DNA of 64,000 bases from Hahella sp. HN01 (GCF_018986435.1 NZ_JAHMIN010000008.1:261-64260); one strand, 5' to 3'; shown: positions 10,601 to 17,714, numbered from the stretch's first letter. Notes: generated from the sequence alone by a model not told the origin. Program-made: numbers and translations.

Positions 10601-13320
10601 TCATAAGCCCATTCACTCATGCCCGAAACAAGCTTTTTCAGGTTGCCATTTTTATCGAACTGTTTTTCGATATCTGGCGTCCCATTAGGATAGTCAACAA
10701 AATAAAGCCTATTCAAACCATCATATTTATAATTAACGGGGTCTTTGCCTTCATATGCTTCAGAAATGACATTGCCCAACCCATCTCTTTCATAGGTAAC
10801 CGTTCCAGTCTCAGGGTCGGTTTTCTCGATCAGAAAGTGCTTGTCATCATAAATATACTTGCGTTTATCACCACGTACTGATCCAGTGGAATTTCTTTCA
10901 CCTTGGGTGACTTCCACTATTTGATCAAACAGATTACGAGTAATAATAGTCTTGATTGACTCAGGCTGTTCCACAGAAATTAAAACAGGCTGCCCCGATG
11001 CCCCGTATTTTCGATAGGTGGATTTAGTGGAGTTTTTTCGCTCATCAATAGACGTTACCCAAAACTCATCATACTGATATTCAATAAAATTCGAGTCAGG
11101 CAAAGTTTTCTTAACAAGCCTTCCTAGCGCATCATATTTATACGAGTTTCCAGAGGGGCTGTTAGGGTACGACTCAAACTTCTTTTGGCCTAACGCATCA
11201 TATTTTGTTGTCGTCTCTATTGACTCGCCAGTAGTTGTATCTTGTCTAGTGGATTTTATTAACTGTCCAAACCCATCAAATTGATCTATTTGCTTATAGC
11301 TACCCCTTGATAAAGTACGAAGGTTATCTTCATAAACAACACTGACACTATCATGAATTGGATAATCAATGGACTTAAGTCTCTTCAATTCATCGTAGTC
11401 ATAAGATACTTTATTTCCTTCGCCGTCCTTTTCCCACGCCAAGGTTCCATCATCATTAATCTCTCTATAGAGAACTATGTTTTCCGGCTTTTCTTCGCGT
11501 TGGGGAGAGCCGCGCTTATAGTCAAGATAAGTTGTTACATGATGGCGGGCGTCTTCGACAGATTTCAGCATTCCATCTGGATGGTAGGCATACTTAGTGA
11601 TAACGCCAAATTTGTTTTCTTCTTCTAGTTGCCCCAGTTCATTATAAACTTTAGAAACTTCGCCTTTTAGCTCTTCGCCAGCCAGAATTTTCTCAGAGAC
11701 AGGCAAGCCTATTAGCCATCTAGTGGTATCATTTTTATACTGATACTTTGTCACCCGGTTTGGTTGATCGGCAAACGCGCCGCCCTCAATCACTGTTCCT
11801 GGGTTACCAAAGTCATCATGGTCTTCATATAATGTCCCAAATATAAACGCCTCTTCCTGGGCATAGCTGTCTCGGCTGGTGTATTCCGCCAAGAGGATAG
11901 GAGCGTATGAAGCCCCTCCAACTTCACCTTCAGCATGATCTTGCCACCAGGAACGATCCGGGCTTCCATGGAAGAAGTTCTCATCAGATACTCTACGTCC
12001 GCCCCACGCCTTCGCGCGACGCTCTAGCAAGTTACCACTAAGATCATAAGTTAGTTGGGAGTGCAACAGGCCCACAAAGCTCGGCCGGGTGTAGTGATAA
12101 GACCCCAGATGACGATGATAATCTTTGCCATAATGACGAAAAACTTGCTTATTGGAAGGAGTAGTTATTTCCGTTACGTCTAATCTCAGCTGGGCCCCAT
12201 CTTCTTCGACATCAGTATAAGGATAGCTGTGAGGGGTGAAAGCATATGTCCAGATTCCATTTTCCACATCAATACCAGATACCTCTTTAGTCAATATTGA
12301 TGTTGTCTTCGCTTCCGTTCCTGGATCAAATTTTACGTACTGGTAGGTGTAACTTATTTCACCCCCTTCTGGGTATGTGACATGATTGAGGGAGTAGCTT
12401 CCCAAACCATCCTCATTGATATCATCATCAGGATTTGGGTCTGCGACCCGGTCATTGTAGGCGTATTGCCAAGCTTTATGATCCGGACGGATAACCTGAG
12501 TTAATTGGTTTGCATGCGGAACGCTAGGAACACCTTCATATTGATATTCCCATCGCTGATCTTTTGCATTAATTGCAACAATTCGAGCACGCTCATTATC
12601 TGGATCAGCGTATTCGAAGGTGACGATAGGCTGCTCGTCCCCTTCCTCACTACGGTAGATCTTATTTAATAAGCTAACGCCAACAGGGTTGGTTTCATAC
12701 TCAATACGAATCCAATTGCCATGTAGATCCTCGATACGTGTTGTTAGCCAGCTTGGCTCCTCTTGGAAGTAGTCATACTTATTCATCGTGTAGCGAACGC
12801 CTGACGGGCTGGTTACCAGCATGCCGTTGCCATCACTTAAGCAAGTCGCCTTCCAGTTACTACGAGTGATCAGGGTATTGTCGTTTCCATGAATCGCGCT
12901 CAGTAGCAATAATTCCCTGCCACCATCAGAAAACTCAAGAGATGGGTTGTCTTTTGTCGTCACGCTATAGAGAGCTTGATTACAAAGCCTGTCTTTGTAT
13001 TGCTTTGAGGCGACAATTCTTCCGAAATGCATGGTCCACCCAAAGCCGCTCTGGCTCTGGATCGGATAAGCATTAGTCTGAATACTGTTGTAGATACGGT
13101 TTATCCGTACGTCCATGCCGCCATTACCAGGCAGAAAAACATCCGTATATTTTAGCGACAGCCCGCCAGAGAACGGGTCGATGTGCTCATTAAAGCTCTG
13201 GTTTATCGTACTCTGAAAGGGGTTTAGCCCAGGTTCGGAGTAATAATCCCTAATTTCTTCTGCTTGCAGAGGCTGCGCCAACGTGCTGGCTAAGCCTAAA
13301 CCCATTAACCACTTACGCAT
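1663..13320 (-). CDS. Giant exported Rhs/YD-repeat multidomain protein (3885 aa) lacking the terminal Rhs core
   Basis: A Sec signal peptide (residues 1-20, ending PLQA) follows an AGGGA ribosome site. Residues of about 25-1195 are an Rhs shell: an N-terminal domain (IDPFSGGLSLKYTDVFLP) then many YD repeats (YDxxGN, YDALGRL), ending at YYVRVGSALIAKVED. At the point where the last Rhs repeats should follow, the protein switches to Asp-rich TSP3/EF-like calcium repeats (DSDSDGI, DTDGDGV). Then come three propeller units of PQQ/BamB-like repeats (about 1365-1705, 1855-2195, 2343-2698) with TSP3 blocks between them. These are followed by two PKD/Ig-like modules (2713-2876), another TSP3 block, a region of about 230 residues I do not recognise, two putative-Ig (He_PIG) modules, and three golvesin-C-like domains (about 3248-3372, 3385-3510, 3617-3743). 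It is probably periplasmic or surface exposed. The missing core is supplied by a separate downstream gene. Domain limits were estimated by eye. Confidence 0.9.
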   Translation of the reverse strand: MRKWLMGLGLASTLAQPLQAEEIRDYYSEPGLNPFQSTINQSFNEHIDPFSGGLSLKYTDVFLPGNGGMDVRINRIYNSIQTNAYPIQSQSGFGWTMHFGRIVASKQYKDRLCNQALYSVTTKDNPSLEFSDGGRELLLLSAIHGNDNTLITRSNWKATCLSDGNGMLVTSPSGVRYTMNKYDYFQEEPSWLTTRIEDLHGNWIRIEYETNPVGVSLLNKIYRSEEGDEQPIVTFEYADPDNERARIVAINAKDQRWEYQYEGVPSVPHANQLTQVIRPDHKAWQYAYNDRVADPNPDDDINEDGLGSYSLNHVTYPEGGEISYTYQYVKFDPGTEAKTTSILTKEVSGIDVENGIWTYAFTPHSYPYTDVEEDGAQLRLDVTEITTPSNKQVFRHYGKDYHRHLGSYHYTRPSFVGLLHSQLTYDLSGNLLERRAKAWGGRRVSDENFFHGSPDRSWWQDHAEGEVGGASYAPILLAEYTSRDSYAQEEAFIFGTLYEDHDDFGNPGTVIEGGAFADQPNRVTKYQYKNDTTRWLIGLPVSEKILAGEELKGEVSKVYNELGQLEEENKFGVITKYAYHPDGMLKSVEDARHHVTTYLDYKRGSPQREEKPENIVLYREINDDGTLAWEKDGEGNKVSYDYDELKRLKSIDYPIHDSVSVVYEDNLRTLSRGSYKQIDQFDGFGQLIKSTRQDTTTGESIETTTKYDALGQKKFESYPNSPSGNSYKYDALGRLVKKTLPDSNFIEYQYDEFWVTSIDERKNSTKSTYRKYGASGQPVLISVEQPESIKTIITRNLFDQIVEVTQGERNSTGSVRGDKRKYIYDDKHFLIEKTDPETGTVTYERDGLGNVISEAYEGKDPVNYKYDGLNRLYFVDYPNGTPDIEKQFDKNGNLKKLVSGMSEWAYEYDANGNLTDETLNISGILPKTYHLHYDYDPLDTLNKIVYPKGFEVDYLPNAFGRPTKVGAYARDLTFHPGGQLKSYTLSNGVTTTLTLDNRFLPRKIQSGDLVNLTYSYDNSGNVTSILDAIDPSQNIKMDNPNSYDKLHRLRSANGPWGTIAYEYSADGDILKKTQNGTVTDYYYNANKMMAVKTSSIAETAIKYDAFGNITHKIQRIDDGNDGGVVSSKQYRYDAASRLIHSDAKSQSKRYAYDGAGQRFFEQAENSYDLVYSTYSSSGQLLYEESIKDCSGTYYVRVGSALIAKVEDADDTPDKDADADLIRDCLEVQLGLSPTDQNDGLFGDSDSDGIVNKDEISLGTALTGSGDTDGDGVKDGDEVSAGTNPTLTDSDWDGIPDDQELANPALNPLLADSDHDGVSDYWEIVLRSNPADATDAYADSDLDGFSNRQESLTGFNPNSKLITPASGSLAWSFEVGGQLEGDVAIDGNGVVYVGSRDGFLYAIYPDGTLKWKAKLKSIIGTSAPPAIGVDGSVYIGDYDGYLYAFTENGELKEGWPKSVGSVESAAAFDSNGNIYIGTRGGYIYAFSTDGEELWRQYIGAAMYASPIITVDDVLYITAVDGRLYALSLDGKIKWAYKAAGYVTSSPAIGYDGTIYFGSRDHSVYAIYPSGRLKWKYDTGEEVRSSPVVGKDYLYIGTYTGRLLALGHQTGDVVGEYNTNATISGSPAIGRDGTVYVANEAGYVYGLNSSLSSDTPLEFYYPTYSNIHASVILDKDGMLFVTNYAGRVFAIADNSEGPAATAWPQFQHDHYSSGNQCRYEGGIYSKDGDSDTDKIHDCYEFAHGLNPHDSSDAALDADGDGLSNLEEYQQGTSMQSQDSDGDGLDDYSEIYTHMTKPMSWDTDGDGLSDKAEIDNKLDPNDFSDAFADSDKDGFSNIQEGLSGSDPFKTEVIPSRGYELWSYYGSDVLTDVAIAADGALYFGSSAGELFAVNPSGEEKWRINTGGGISAAPVIAADGSIVVLNGSFLSMYRPDKSLKWSVRYKPDFRNSSDRPAIAPDGTIFVFASQPSKALAFNPEDGSVIPEWEIAYDDGFITPLILSADGIAYYGDVAGLNAISLDKGFRRLFSTYDSSYSSTGGSVRAAAINGDGSILIGASNGFIYSLTSEGTELWAYDVGGSVKGIVTNSERQIYVVADNGVVNKLSPNGELLSSRSLDSSVEGSLSLASNGAVYVVTSTYLYALSSALNIEWRLPITKGRTPIVSTLDGTVYLSTKLGRLNAYVDNARGPVKGSWFTSGHDTFWSGSECRFDGGYYDPVNDADGDFIPDCYESARGLDLNRIEDGEEDSDNDGLVNTVEYELRTNFYSSDTDQDGLNDKQEVELNTDPLDSDTDNDGLSDGYEVAHSMNPKLNAEIWLDSDSDGFSNRQEMLAKTNVLDPESTPTNGLEISPISGSFRGDVAIDENGVLYVGRKADLKVAAYDLYGILKWESAALEEDVRGLAVGPNGEVYATTDTLLYSIEPDTGAVKWKAVVDVTSFSEATVGIAIASDGTVYVLAAGGVFAFDPESPEPKWNYHIPEATASQNLIAVGKSGDIYIGGNLTGHKKVYKLDSGGVAADVLYDLYDSEGGLTGLAIGADDALYVSTTQGLLCFSGSGELKWKRLEGRLVTPPVIGANDVAYVAEVTPYSGPSTINGFTANGETIWAEGYTSGEYVDSLAVAKDGTVYASTFEATDSWKRALFAVTPEGQRKWWKRTGYNPDSAPLIDQDGVIFFLSENGKLWRILDGTGGPAASLWPMLGGSATRANRVPFDGDQRPVLRILSPASSSIFGLEDEIHLSATATDKEDGDLGESISWSSDVDGLLETGGNITVKLSAGERVISASVVDSAGNRSQDSVRIRVNQPPVISILRPSKGEAVTDGIGMTLVAQANDPEDGPLLESIVWRSDLDGVIASVSDTSALLSVGQHLITAEVADADGASAIAQVNVIVHAADAYVDSDSDGIPDFWEVAHGLDSTNASDRYGDVNLDGLNNYRDYIRDTQTGDANGNENIGYRVVSADLSGKPIAAVSLENENSIRLGPNSISLDKGELVVLPNAEILPGTTIKGTKPFSLGSEEPWMTLPTPEAFKGVRFAYPLHRGRHYFHIKADNGATYVSVKHGLKSETLVVRDEGDFSIELAQEATVVEFKADAPIYVTHLGESNAGGKQDESPLLPAGLDLWGIGEGVVIGGLEDDTQVQLQSSSGYSKTISIHAGEFYSAVVDGAAESQPALHIASSKPLVAYQVASSSALTYELVDAPQGMTIDPDTGRVQWSPGDTDAGDHLVTIRAQDGVKSTQQSYTLSVRAVESNAVPIPFVVDNGDPATLTVGSWPTSTYQSGYYGTNYQSRPAGSGSNKYIWNIGVGQEGNYRVYAQWTAQSSRASNAEYVIATSAGNETVYMDQRSHGGTLNLLGVFPLNENSSVTLTDSGNGYVIADAIKVEWAATSADSFIIDNSDSSTNAVGGWPHSSYRSGYYGSDYQYETAGSGSKHFSWLPNISQAGDYQVFARWTADGSRANNAKYKVVTTTGEQTIVVDQRVNGDSWQRLGLFSLGSNAQVTLSDDANGSVIADAIKFEATHSSPTTGNQAPVFSTPATTFAKAGLSYEYTASANDPDGDTVTYAIEYGPLAMTIDSVSGDLQWTPSVEDLGEHLITLVASDGDTVGRQSYTLLVVSDESGSISPVPVVIDNTDSQTTATGTWGSSSAITGFYGSNYQYASPRSNSTFTWRPSISVAGSYHVYARWAAQSNRTSTATYRVKTATGNEAITVNQRINGGSWQLLGTYELDGSAAIALSDDVNGVVIADAIQIEWAGGETPSGGEGPFVISSAVPTSAEPGEVYDYQVATTNSAAGVMDVATFFDRVFLAKRYAIADKSSRIDIVCSEPNTEITLYDGVRTPRSLSCDAGGDFPGIASFEELEEGAGIGAGALLESNHPIYLNYRTLANGEIRNVLGY

Positions 13321-13422
13321 TTACGTTTCCCTTTTCAAAGTAGCAATAGCTGGCGCATGTCTAGCAGCTTTGCATCTAGAACGAAGTTGTTTTTAATAAC
13401 GAGATATCTATGTGGCGATTTT

Positions 13423-13842
13423 CTACGAATTATTTTTTTGCACGGAAGTCGCACTCATCCCACCCGAGACATCGGGAGAATGGGGATAAAATCGGCGCTC
13501 CTTCAGCGTTGGGGCTATTGAGCCCTGATTTTGTTGGTAATGCTCTGGATCTTCGCTAGAGCTAATAGCTGCTGATGTGGTGTCATCAGAGCGCTCTATA
13601 TCAAGCAATCCTATTTGTTCATTGCTAGTCTCTGGCGCGTCAGGAGCTATGTTCTTTGGCTGCATCGGGCCTTCGCTGGATACAGTGATCCCTGCATTTT
13701 GAGAATGCTGAGAGTCATCTCTGGTTTCAGAAGGGGAAGGCTGTTCTGGCGCTCCACTGCCTATCAACACGTATGCAACGACGATGCTGATACAGGACAA
13801 TGCCGCCAAAATCGCCTTTCGGGAGAATGAGAAATTCGCCAT
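13423..13842 (-). CDS. Small hypothetical protein with N-terminal membrane anchor
   Basis: This is a 139-residue protein. Residues of about 8-28 form a hydrophobic segment (ILAALSCISIVVAYVLIG); the rest is low complexity, rich in Ser, Pro, Gln and acidic residues, and probably unstructured in the periplasm. GGAG precedes the ATG by about 9 nt. It lies 102 nt upstream of the giant Rhs gene on the same strand and so probably begins that transcription unit. I do not recognise the family. Possible roles are a tether or secretion accessory for the giant protein, but nothing in the sequence proves this. Confidence 0.6.
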   Translation of the reverse strand: MANFSFSRKAILAALSCISIVVAYVLIGSGAPEQPSPSETRDDSQHSQNAGITVSSEGPMQPKNIAPDAPETSNEQIGLLDIERSDDTTSAAISSSEDPEHYQQNQGSIAPTLKERRFYPHSPDVSGGMSATSVQKNNS

Positions 13843-14590
13843 GTCGGTTCACTCCAATTGAAAAACTACAACCCCACCTAGCCCTGAGTGGCAAAGCACA
13901 CAAGAACAAAGCTAACTGATAGTTGGGCTCAGAGAAGGGGTTGAGTACGTTCCCTGTAACCCATTGATTTGGATGCGCGAATATAGAGAGGGTGGGTATA
14001 GCCGAATAGGCTATGAAAACCACTAATTACATATTGTTACATTAAAGAATATTAAATTTCTCGTTAGGACACAACCACTTTTTCCGCGTCCCTTTTTAAG
14101 CCAACGCAACTTCATATAACCTCAAGATACGCCATAGTTCCATCATAGACACGAAAGCGACAGCATTTGTCGCCAAGCACACAGACCTATGCCACTAGGG
14201 CAAATTTTTAATTTCGCGGGTATAAAAAAAGACTTAGGGGTGCGGTGTTGGTCGCTCAGGTATCAGAAATTTGACCCGCCCCACCCCTTCCTATTTTCGA
14301 CATTTGATCGTTTTTTGATCAATTGCACCCAGGCCACTGTGGCGCGTCCTATGGTGCGTTCGGTGCTACCCCTGAGACTGACACTCCAGTTATCTGGAGC
14401 CATTCCTAGAGCCATCCAGTAACGCCCTATCTCGAATGCCGTAAAGTTATCGCTGTTTGTGTAAATGCTCTCGGCTGTCATTACTGATCCCATGCTTTAT
14501 AAGTGCCGTACATAATCCATGGAGTGATGCAAAATCTAAATAACAGCGACATCATACAACGCTATATGTTGGAAAATAAGGTTATAGATT
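13843..14590. other. Intergenic region with one repeat copy
   Basis: This stretch of about 750 bp is mostly without a convincing gene and is AT-rich in parts. It holds one copy of the dispersed 80-bp repeat (14202-14287). A 76-codon minus frame (14263-14493) ends inside that repeat with GWGGSNF and a stop; it lacks a clear ribosome site and I do not recognise it. It may be the tail of a decayed mobile or toxin gene. The promoter of the 13842-1663 unit probably lies between about 13850 and 14100. Confidence 0.45.
14202..14287. repeat. Dispersed ~80-bp repeat, copy A
   Basis: The sequence from AATTTCGCGG through CTTAGGGGTGCGGTG, GGTCGCTCAG and ATCAGAAATTTGACC is repeated with few changes, in the same orientation, at 28978-29063. 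Read on the minus strand both copies can encode a short tail ending SNF-stop. The function is unknown; it could be the end of a mobile element or a REP-like repeat. Confidence 0.8.
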
Positions 14591-15223
14591 TTACTCTATA
14601 ATGCGGAATTCAATTTGGGCCCCATCTTCCAAGTCATGAATTTGGCGAGCGAGATTGGCACGGGTTTTCATACCACTTATAGCATTAACTTTGCACAAGT
14701 TATCAATACTGAATTCACCTCCACATACAAAAGGTGTTTTTGGCATAAGTCTATCGCTATTAGGTAAAGGGCCGTTTCGCTTTTGCCAATCATGCGCCAA
14801 AGGATAGCCAGTCATGACTTCATACTCTTCCAATAATTCGCCTGCCCAGCCTTCAATATCATCAGCCACATAAGCTAAATCACCTATTTCAGGGTCAAAC
14901 GAGAATACTGCATTATCTTTAATACAAAACTGCCCGCCAAATATATCTTCAGCAAAGAATATGCAGTTATCAGCTAGCCCATAATAACTATTTATCCACA
15001 ACCCTTTTGAGTTCCAGTCGACCATTCCTATTGATAACTCCGTTGTATCAACAGGAAAAATTCTTAGCGCAGACTCAAAAGCGAAAAATCCATTTTTACA
15101 GTTCAAAAGTGCCACAAGCTGTTCAAAGGCCACCCCATGCCCATCTCTAAAGCATTCAGGGATGATAGCAAGTGCGTTGGACAATTCATTTCCAGCAATG
15201 CTTAACAGCTTATCTATATACAT
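14591..15223 (-). CDS. SUKH (SMI1/KNR4)-like probable orphan immunity protein
   Basis: This is a 210-residue soluble acidic protein. The segment FFAEDIFGGQFCIKD followed by FSFDPEIGDLAYVADDIEGW and a C-terminal FVCGGEFSIDNL resembles the SMI1/KNR4 (SUKH) superfamily, many members of which are immunity proteins for polymorphic nuclease toxins. It starts 66 nt after the stop of the DUF6572 immunity gene on the same strand, with no toxin gene directly ahead, so it reads as an orphan immunity gene kept in a cassette array. The start is in AT-rich DNA with a poor ribosome site, so a slightly different start is possible. Confidence 0.65.
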   Translation of the reverse strand: MYIDKLLSIAGNELSNALAIIPECFRDGHGVAFEQLVALLNCKNGFFAFESALRIFPVDTTELSIGMVDWNSKGLWINSYYGLADNCIFFAEDIFGGQFCIKDNAVFSFDPEIGDLAYVADDIEGWAGELLEEYEVMTGYPLAHDWQKRNGPLPNSDRLMPKTPFVCGGEFSIDNLCKVNAISGMKTRANLARQIHDLEDGAQIEFRIIE

Positions 15224-15289
15224 TATTAAATTTCAATAAAATGCAAAACAGGCTTTATTTATCTTCACTTGCGCATCAAAAAATTTGTT

Positions 15290-15625
15290 CTACGAGTCCT
15301 TCCGCGAATCAAAAACTTCATAACGGAAATCGAAACCAGCCCCCAAAATGATTTCAGAAACTTGACTCAAAAAACCAACCCCAATAGAACTAGGATTATA
15401 TTTACATATTAAGCTTATTACTATACCTCGCCCCTTAGCTCCTGGGTATTTCTCATATATTTCTCCAGACTCGATGAAAGCCAAATAACTATTAATTTTC
15501 TCTTGCAATAGGTATAGGTGTTCATCATCCTCCCATTCTAGATGGTCGGATATCGTCAGCACGACTTTTCCTGCATCTTTATCTACTGAAACCGCATCTA
15601 CTACAATCGTTTGGCTTATGGTCAT
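15290..15625 (-). CDS. DUF6572-like immunity protein
   Basis: This is a 111-residue protein with the signature VVLTISDHLEWEDDEHLYLLQEKINSYL and then FIESGEIYEKYPGAKGRGIVI, which I recognise as DUF6572-type, a family repeatedly found after Rhs/WXG toxins. It starts 12 nt after the stop of a frameshifted toxin tail (15638-15831). That spacing fits a former toxin and immunity pair whose toxin has been lost. The small acidic cytoplasmic protein shows no export signal. Its toxin partner type is not deducible from this gene alone. Confidence 0.75.
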   Translation of the reverse strand: MTISQTIVVDAVSVDKDAGKVVLTISDHLEWEDDEHLYLLQEKINSYLAFIESGEIYEKYPGAKGRGIVISLICKYNPSSIGVGFLSQVSEIILGAGFDFRYEVFDSRKDS

Positions 15626-15637
15626 AACTATTACCTA

Positions 15638-15831
15638 TTATGGTCCCCTGATGATATCTACTGGAGCTGGCGGAATCTGTGTACCTCCAAGATACCCTGG
15701 CTTGCCACCACCTACTACTTTTGCGCCAGATTGTTGAACTCAGGAAAGGCCGCTCTTTGGTTTTTAGTTAGCGAAGCCGTTAGCCGCTCGATAGTATTGG
15801 TTATAGGATCTAAGCTCAGCCTAATTCTGTA
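15638..15831 (-). pseudogene. Frameshifted remnant of an Rhs toxin C-terminus
   Basis: Reading the minus strand by hand, a frame following a stop at about 15832 gives LDPITNTIERLTASLTKNQR then AAFPEF and ends soon after. A second frame starting near 15735 gives SGAKVVGGGKPGYLGGTQIP then PAPVDIIRGP and a stop at 15638-15640. Joined by one frameshift, these look like the last ~65 residues of an Rhs-type toxin; the GGTxIPPxxVxII ending is common in such tails. It sits 12 nt before the DUF6572 immunity gene. No Rhs core or signal peptide is left upstream (about 100 nt separate it from the previous immunity gene). It is called a decayed cassette. Confidence 0.7.
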
Positions 15832-15930
15832 CTAGAAGGCTAGTATTGACATATTACTTAACTGTTTCTAGATAGATGATATTCATACTTATAGCACAAA
15901 CTCCAAAATTATAGTAAAGCCAACACTTAA

Positions 15931-16368
15931 CTAGCCAAGAATCACTTTCTTTCCATTCTCGATCAGATAATTTTTATCCCATTCAGCTATGACAGAATCG
16001 GCCTTAAGCATTTCATCAAATATTATATTAGGTATATCTTTAAAAGGCTTACTTTTAAAAATAGAGAAAGATTTTTGATATCTATGACCATATTTTGTTC
16101 CATCGGGGATATCTACTTGCGCACCTGCGGAGAGCTCATAGGGTATTGTCTCATAAAATTTTTCGAATCTATCTCCATTTTCATCAAGCTCCATCCAGAG
16201 ATCAATCCAGCGAACTATTTCACCTTCCTGTCTAACTCTGATCCTAGGATAACGACCTAAAGCCCTAGCATCCATAAATTCAAACCCTTTTAATGAACAA
16301 AATTTTTCGATCTCGGGGAGAACTCTTTTTAAGTGTTCACGTAAGCACTCAAACTGCTGTTCATTCAT
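15931..16368 (-). CDS. Probable immunity protein for the ART-HYD1-like toxin
   Basis: This is a 145-residue soluble protein. The start codon overlaps the toxin stop by one base (TGATG at 16370-16366), which implies translational coupling. No export signal is present. I do not recognise the fold. The mix of charged and aromatic residues (IDLWMELDENGDRFEKFYETI) is typical of antidotes. The assignment as immunity rests on the overlap with an exported Rhs-core toxin gene. Confidence 0.72.
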   Translation of the reverse strand: MNEQQFECLREHLKRVLPEIEKFCSLKGFEFMDARALGRYPRIRVRQEGEIVRWIDLWMELDENGDRFEKFYETIPYELSAGAQVDIPDGTKYGHRYQKSFSIFKSKPFKDIPNIIFDEMLKADSVIAEWDKNYLIENGKKVILG

Positions 16369-17339
16369 CAGCCACCTCCAATGGGCATAGCAGGTAAAAT
16401 GTCTTCTGCTGGTACACGTTTTGGATTAACAAAATCGGACCCACCTCCCATATAGCGTTCTGTGCCTCCCACTGTAGAGGGCTTATTTGGAATAAATTGA
16501 CCGTTATTCTTTATTGGAATCACTTTATTTGGTGTAGGTATACCAAGTTTTTGACCAGCTTCTATGGCATCATCATAGAGTTTATCCGTAACAGAAGTAT
16601 CTCTCCACAACCCGTTAGAGAAAGCGGACTCTTCCGCTCTAGTGTAATGATACATCAAGTCATCGCTACTCTTAGCAACTGATTCAGCGGCTACCTCTGT
16701 CGCTTCTGATGCAGATTTTCCAGTAAGGCCTCGGAGTAACCCCCCAGAGGCTTTTCCTCCTGGGCCTAAACCTATACTTAATACTTTATCCAACAATGAA
16801 GTTGACGATGTCGCGCCTCCAGGCTCCGGAGCATTCGCATGTTCACTAAAGGTCAGAATTGATATTGCAGCAATGGCGGCAACAATTAAAGGGTGCCTAC
16901 CATCTGGATCAACAAACTTGTATGGATTGTTATTTGCGTAAGCATAGCGGTTAAAGCTCATCAGGCTTCTTTCTGAGAACTCAACTGGGTCCGTAGATAT
17001 AAACCGCTTCAATTCAGAGTCAAAGTAGCGAGCCCCCATATATGTAAGGCCAGAGCTCTGATCATATGGTTTACCAGTATATGAGAGCTTTTCTTTTAGG
17101 ACCCCTTCTTCATTTACCTGCACTCCATAAGGCGTATAGCTCTTACGCCAAAGCAGCTTTCCTTCTTCATCCGAGGCCGCAACAACAGTTCCTTGAGCGT
17201 CTGTATGGTAGAAAGTGACTTTTCTCGCGGCAGAGGCTTGCCCAACACCAAGTAATGTAATTAATGCGATAAGAACAAGCCAAGCGGGACTATTTTTAGA
17301 TGTATACTTTTGAATAAAGCAAAACAAAGCGGCAGCCAT
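16368..17339 (-). CDS. Signal-peptide-bearing Rhs core fragment with ART-HYD1-like toxin domain
   Basis: This is a 323-residue protein. A signal peptide with a long n-region (hydrophobic core about 20-34, cleavage near QASA at 37) is followed by the terminal Rhs core: YHTD (44-47), SYTPYGV, YTGKPYD, GLTYMGARYFDSELKRFIS, and DPDGR at 144-148. The tail has MYHYTRAEE at 229-237 and a distal GGGSDFVNPKRVP, which resembles HYD1-type ADP-ribosyltransferase toxins, although that match is by eye. AAGGA lies 8 nt before the ATG. The core is clearly paralogous to that of the toxin at 606-1559. It lies upstream of the giant Rhs gene rather than after it, so it is either a spare toxin cassette or a self-standing effector. 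Immunity gene overlaps its stop. Confidence 0.8.
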   Translation of the reverse strand: MAAALFCFIQKYTSKNSPAWLVLIALITLLGVGQASAARKVTFYHTDAQGTVVAASDEEGKLLWRKSYTPYGVQVNEEGVLKEKLSYTGKPYDQSSGLTYMGARYFDSELKRFISTDPVEFSERSLMSFNRYAYANNNPYKFVDPDGRHPLIVAAIAAISILTFSEHANAPEPGGATSSTSLLDKVLSIGLGPGGKASGGLLRGLTGKSASEATEVAAESVAKSSDDLMYHYTRAEESAFSNGLWRDTSVTDKLYDDAIEAGQKLGIPTPNKVIPIKNNGQFIPNKPSTVGGTERYMGGGSDFVNPKRVPAEDILPAMPIGGG

Positions 17340-17700
17340 ATGAAAAATCCTTATTTATGGGGCACGACGTCAGGACGTTAACAGGACCAATAAGCGTTCA
17401 TTCACTTTACGGCGAAAAAAGACAAGAGGTGTCGCTTCCGTTGCCGCGAAATAATGAGATGCATATTTCCTTTAGAGTCAAAACTCGACAGTCAGGTTAG
17501 ACCGTCAAGATTAACACTCTGTTACATATTGAACAAGACAGTACACTAGTCCATACCAGCTATTATTTTGCTGCTTATCTCGAATGCCAAATCCACTGTA
17601 GATTTGCCTTCCGATCATTCCCATACGTAGTATCGCTGCCTTTCGGCTGTAGCCTAGTTTCTCATGCTTACCTGCTCTGTATATTTTTAACAGGGTAAAA
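17340..17700. other. Intergenic region upstream of the HYD1-type toxin gene
   Basis: About 360 bp of AT-rich sequence without a credible gene. It must contain the promoter of the toxin gene starting at 17339. I see no strong repeat or operator in it. Confidence 0.5.
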
Positions 17701-17714
17701 TATTGATGTGTTCT

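Noticed and set aside
14263-14493. 76-codon minus frame ending GWGGSNF
   Set aside because: No clear ribosome site and overlap with a dispersed repeat; perhaps a remnant of a larger gene.
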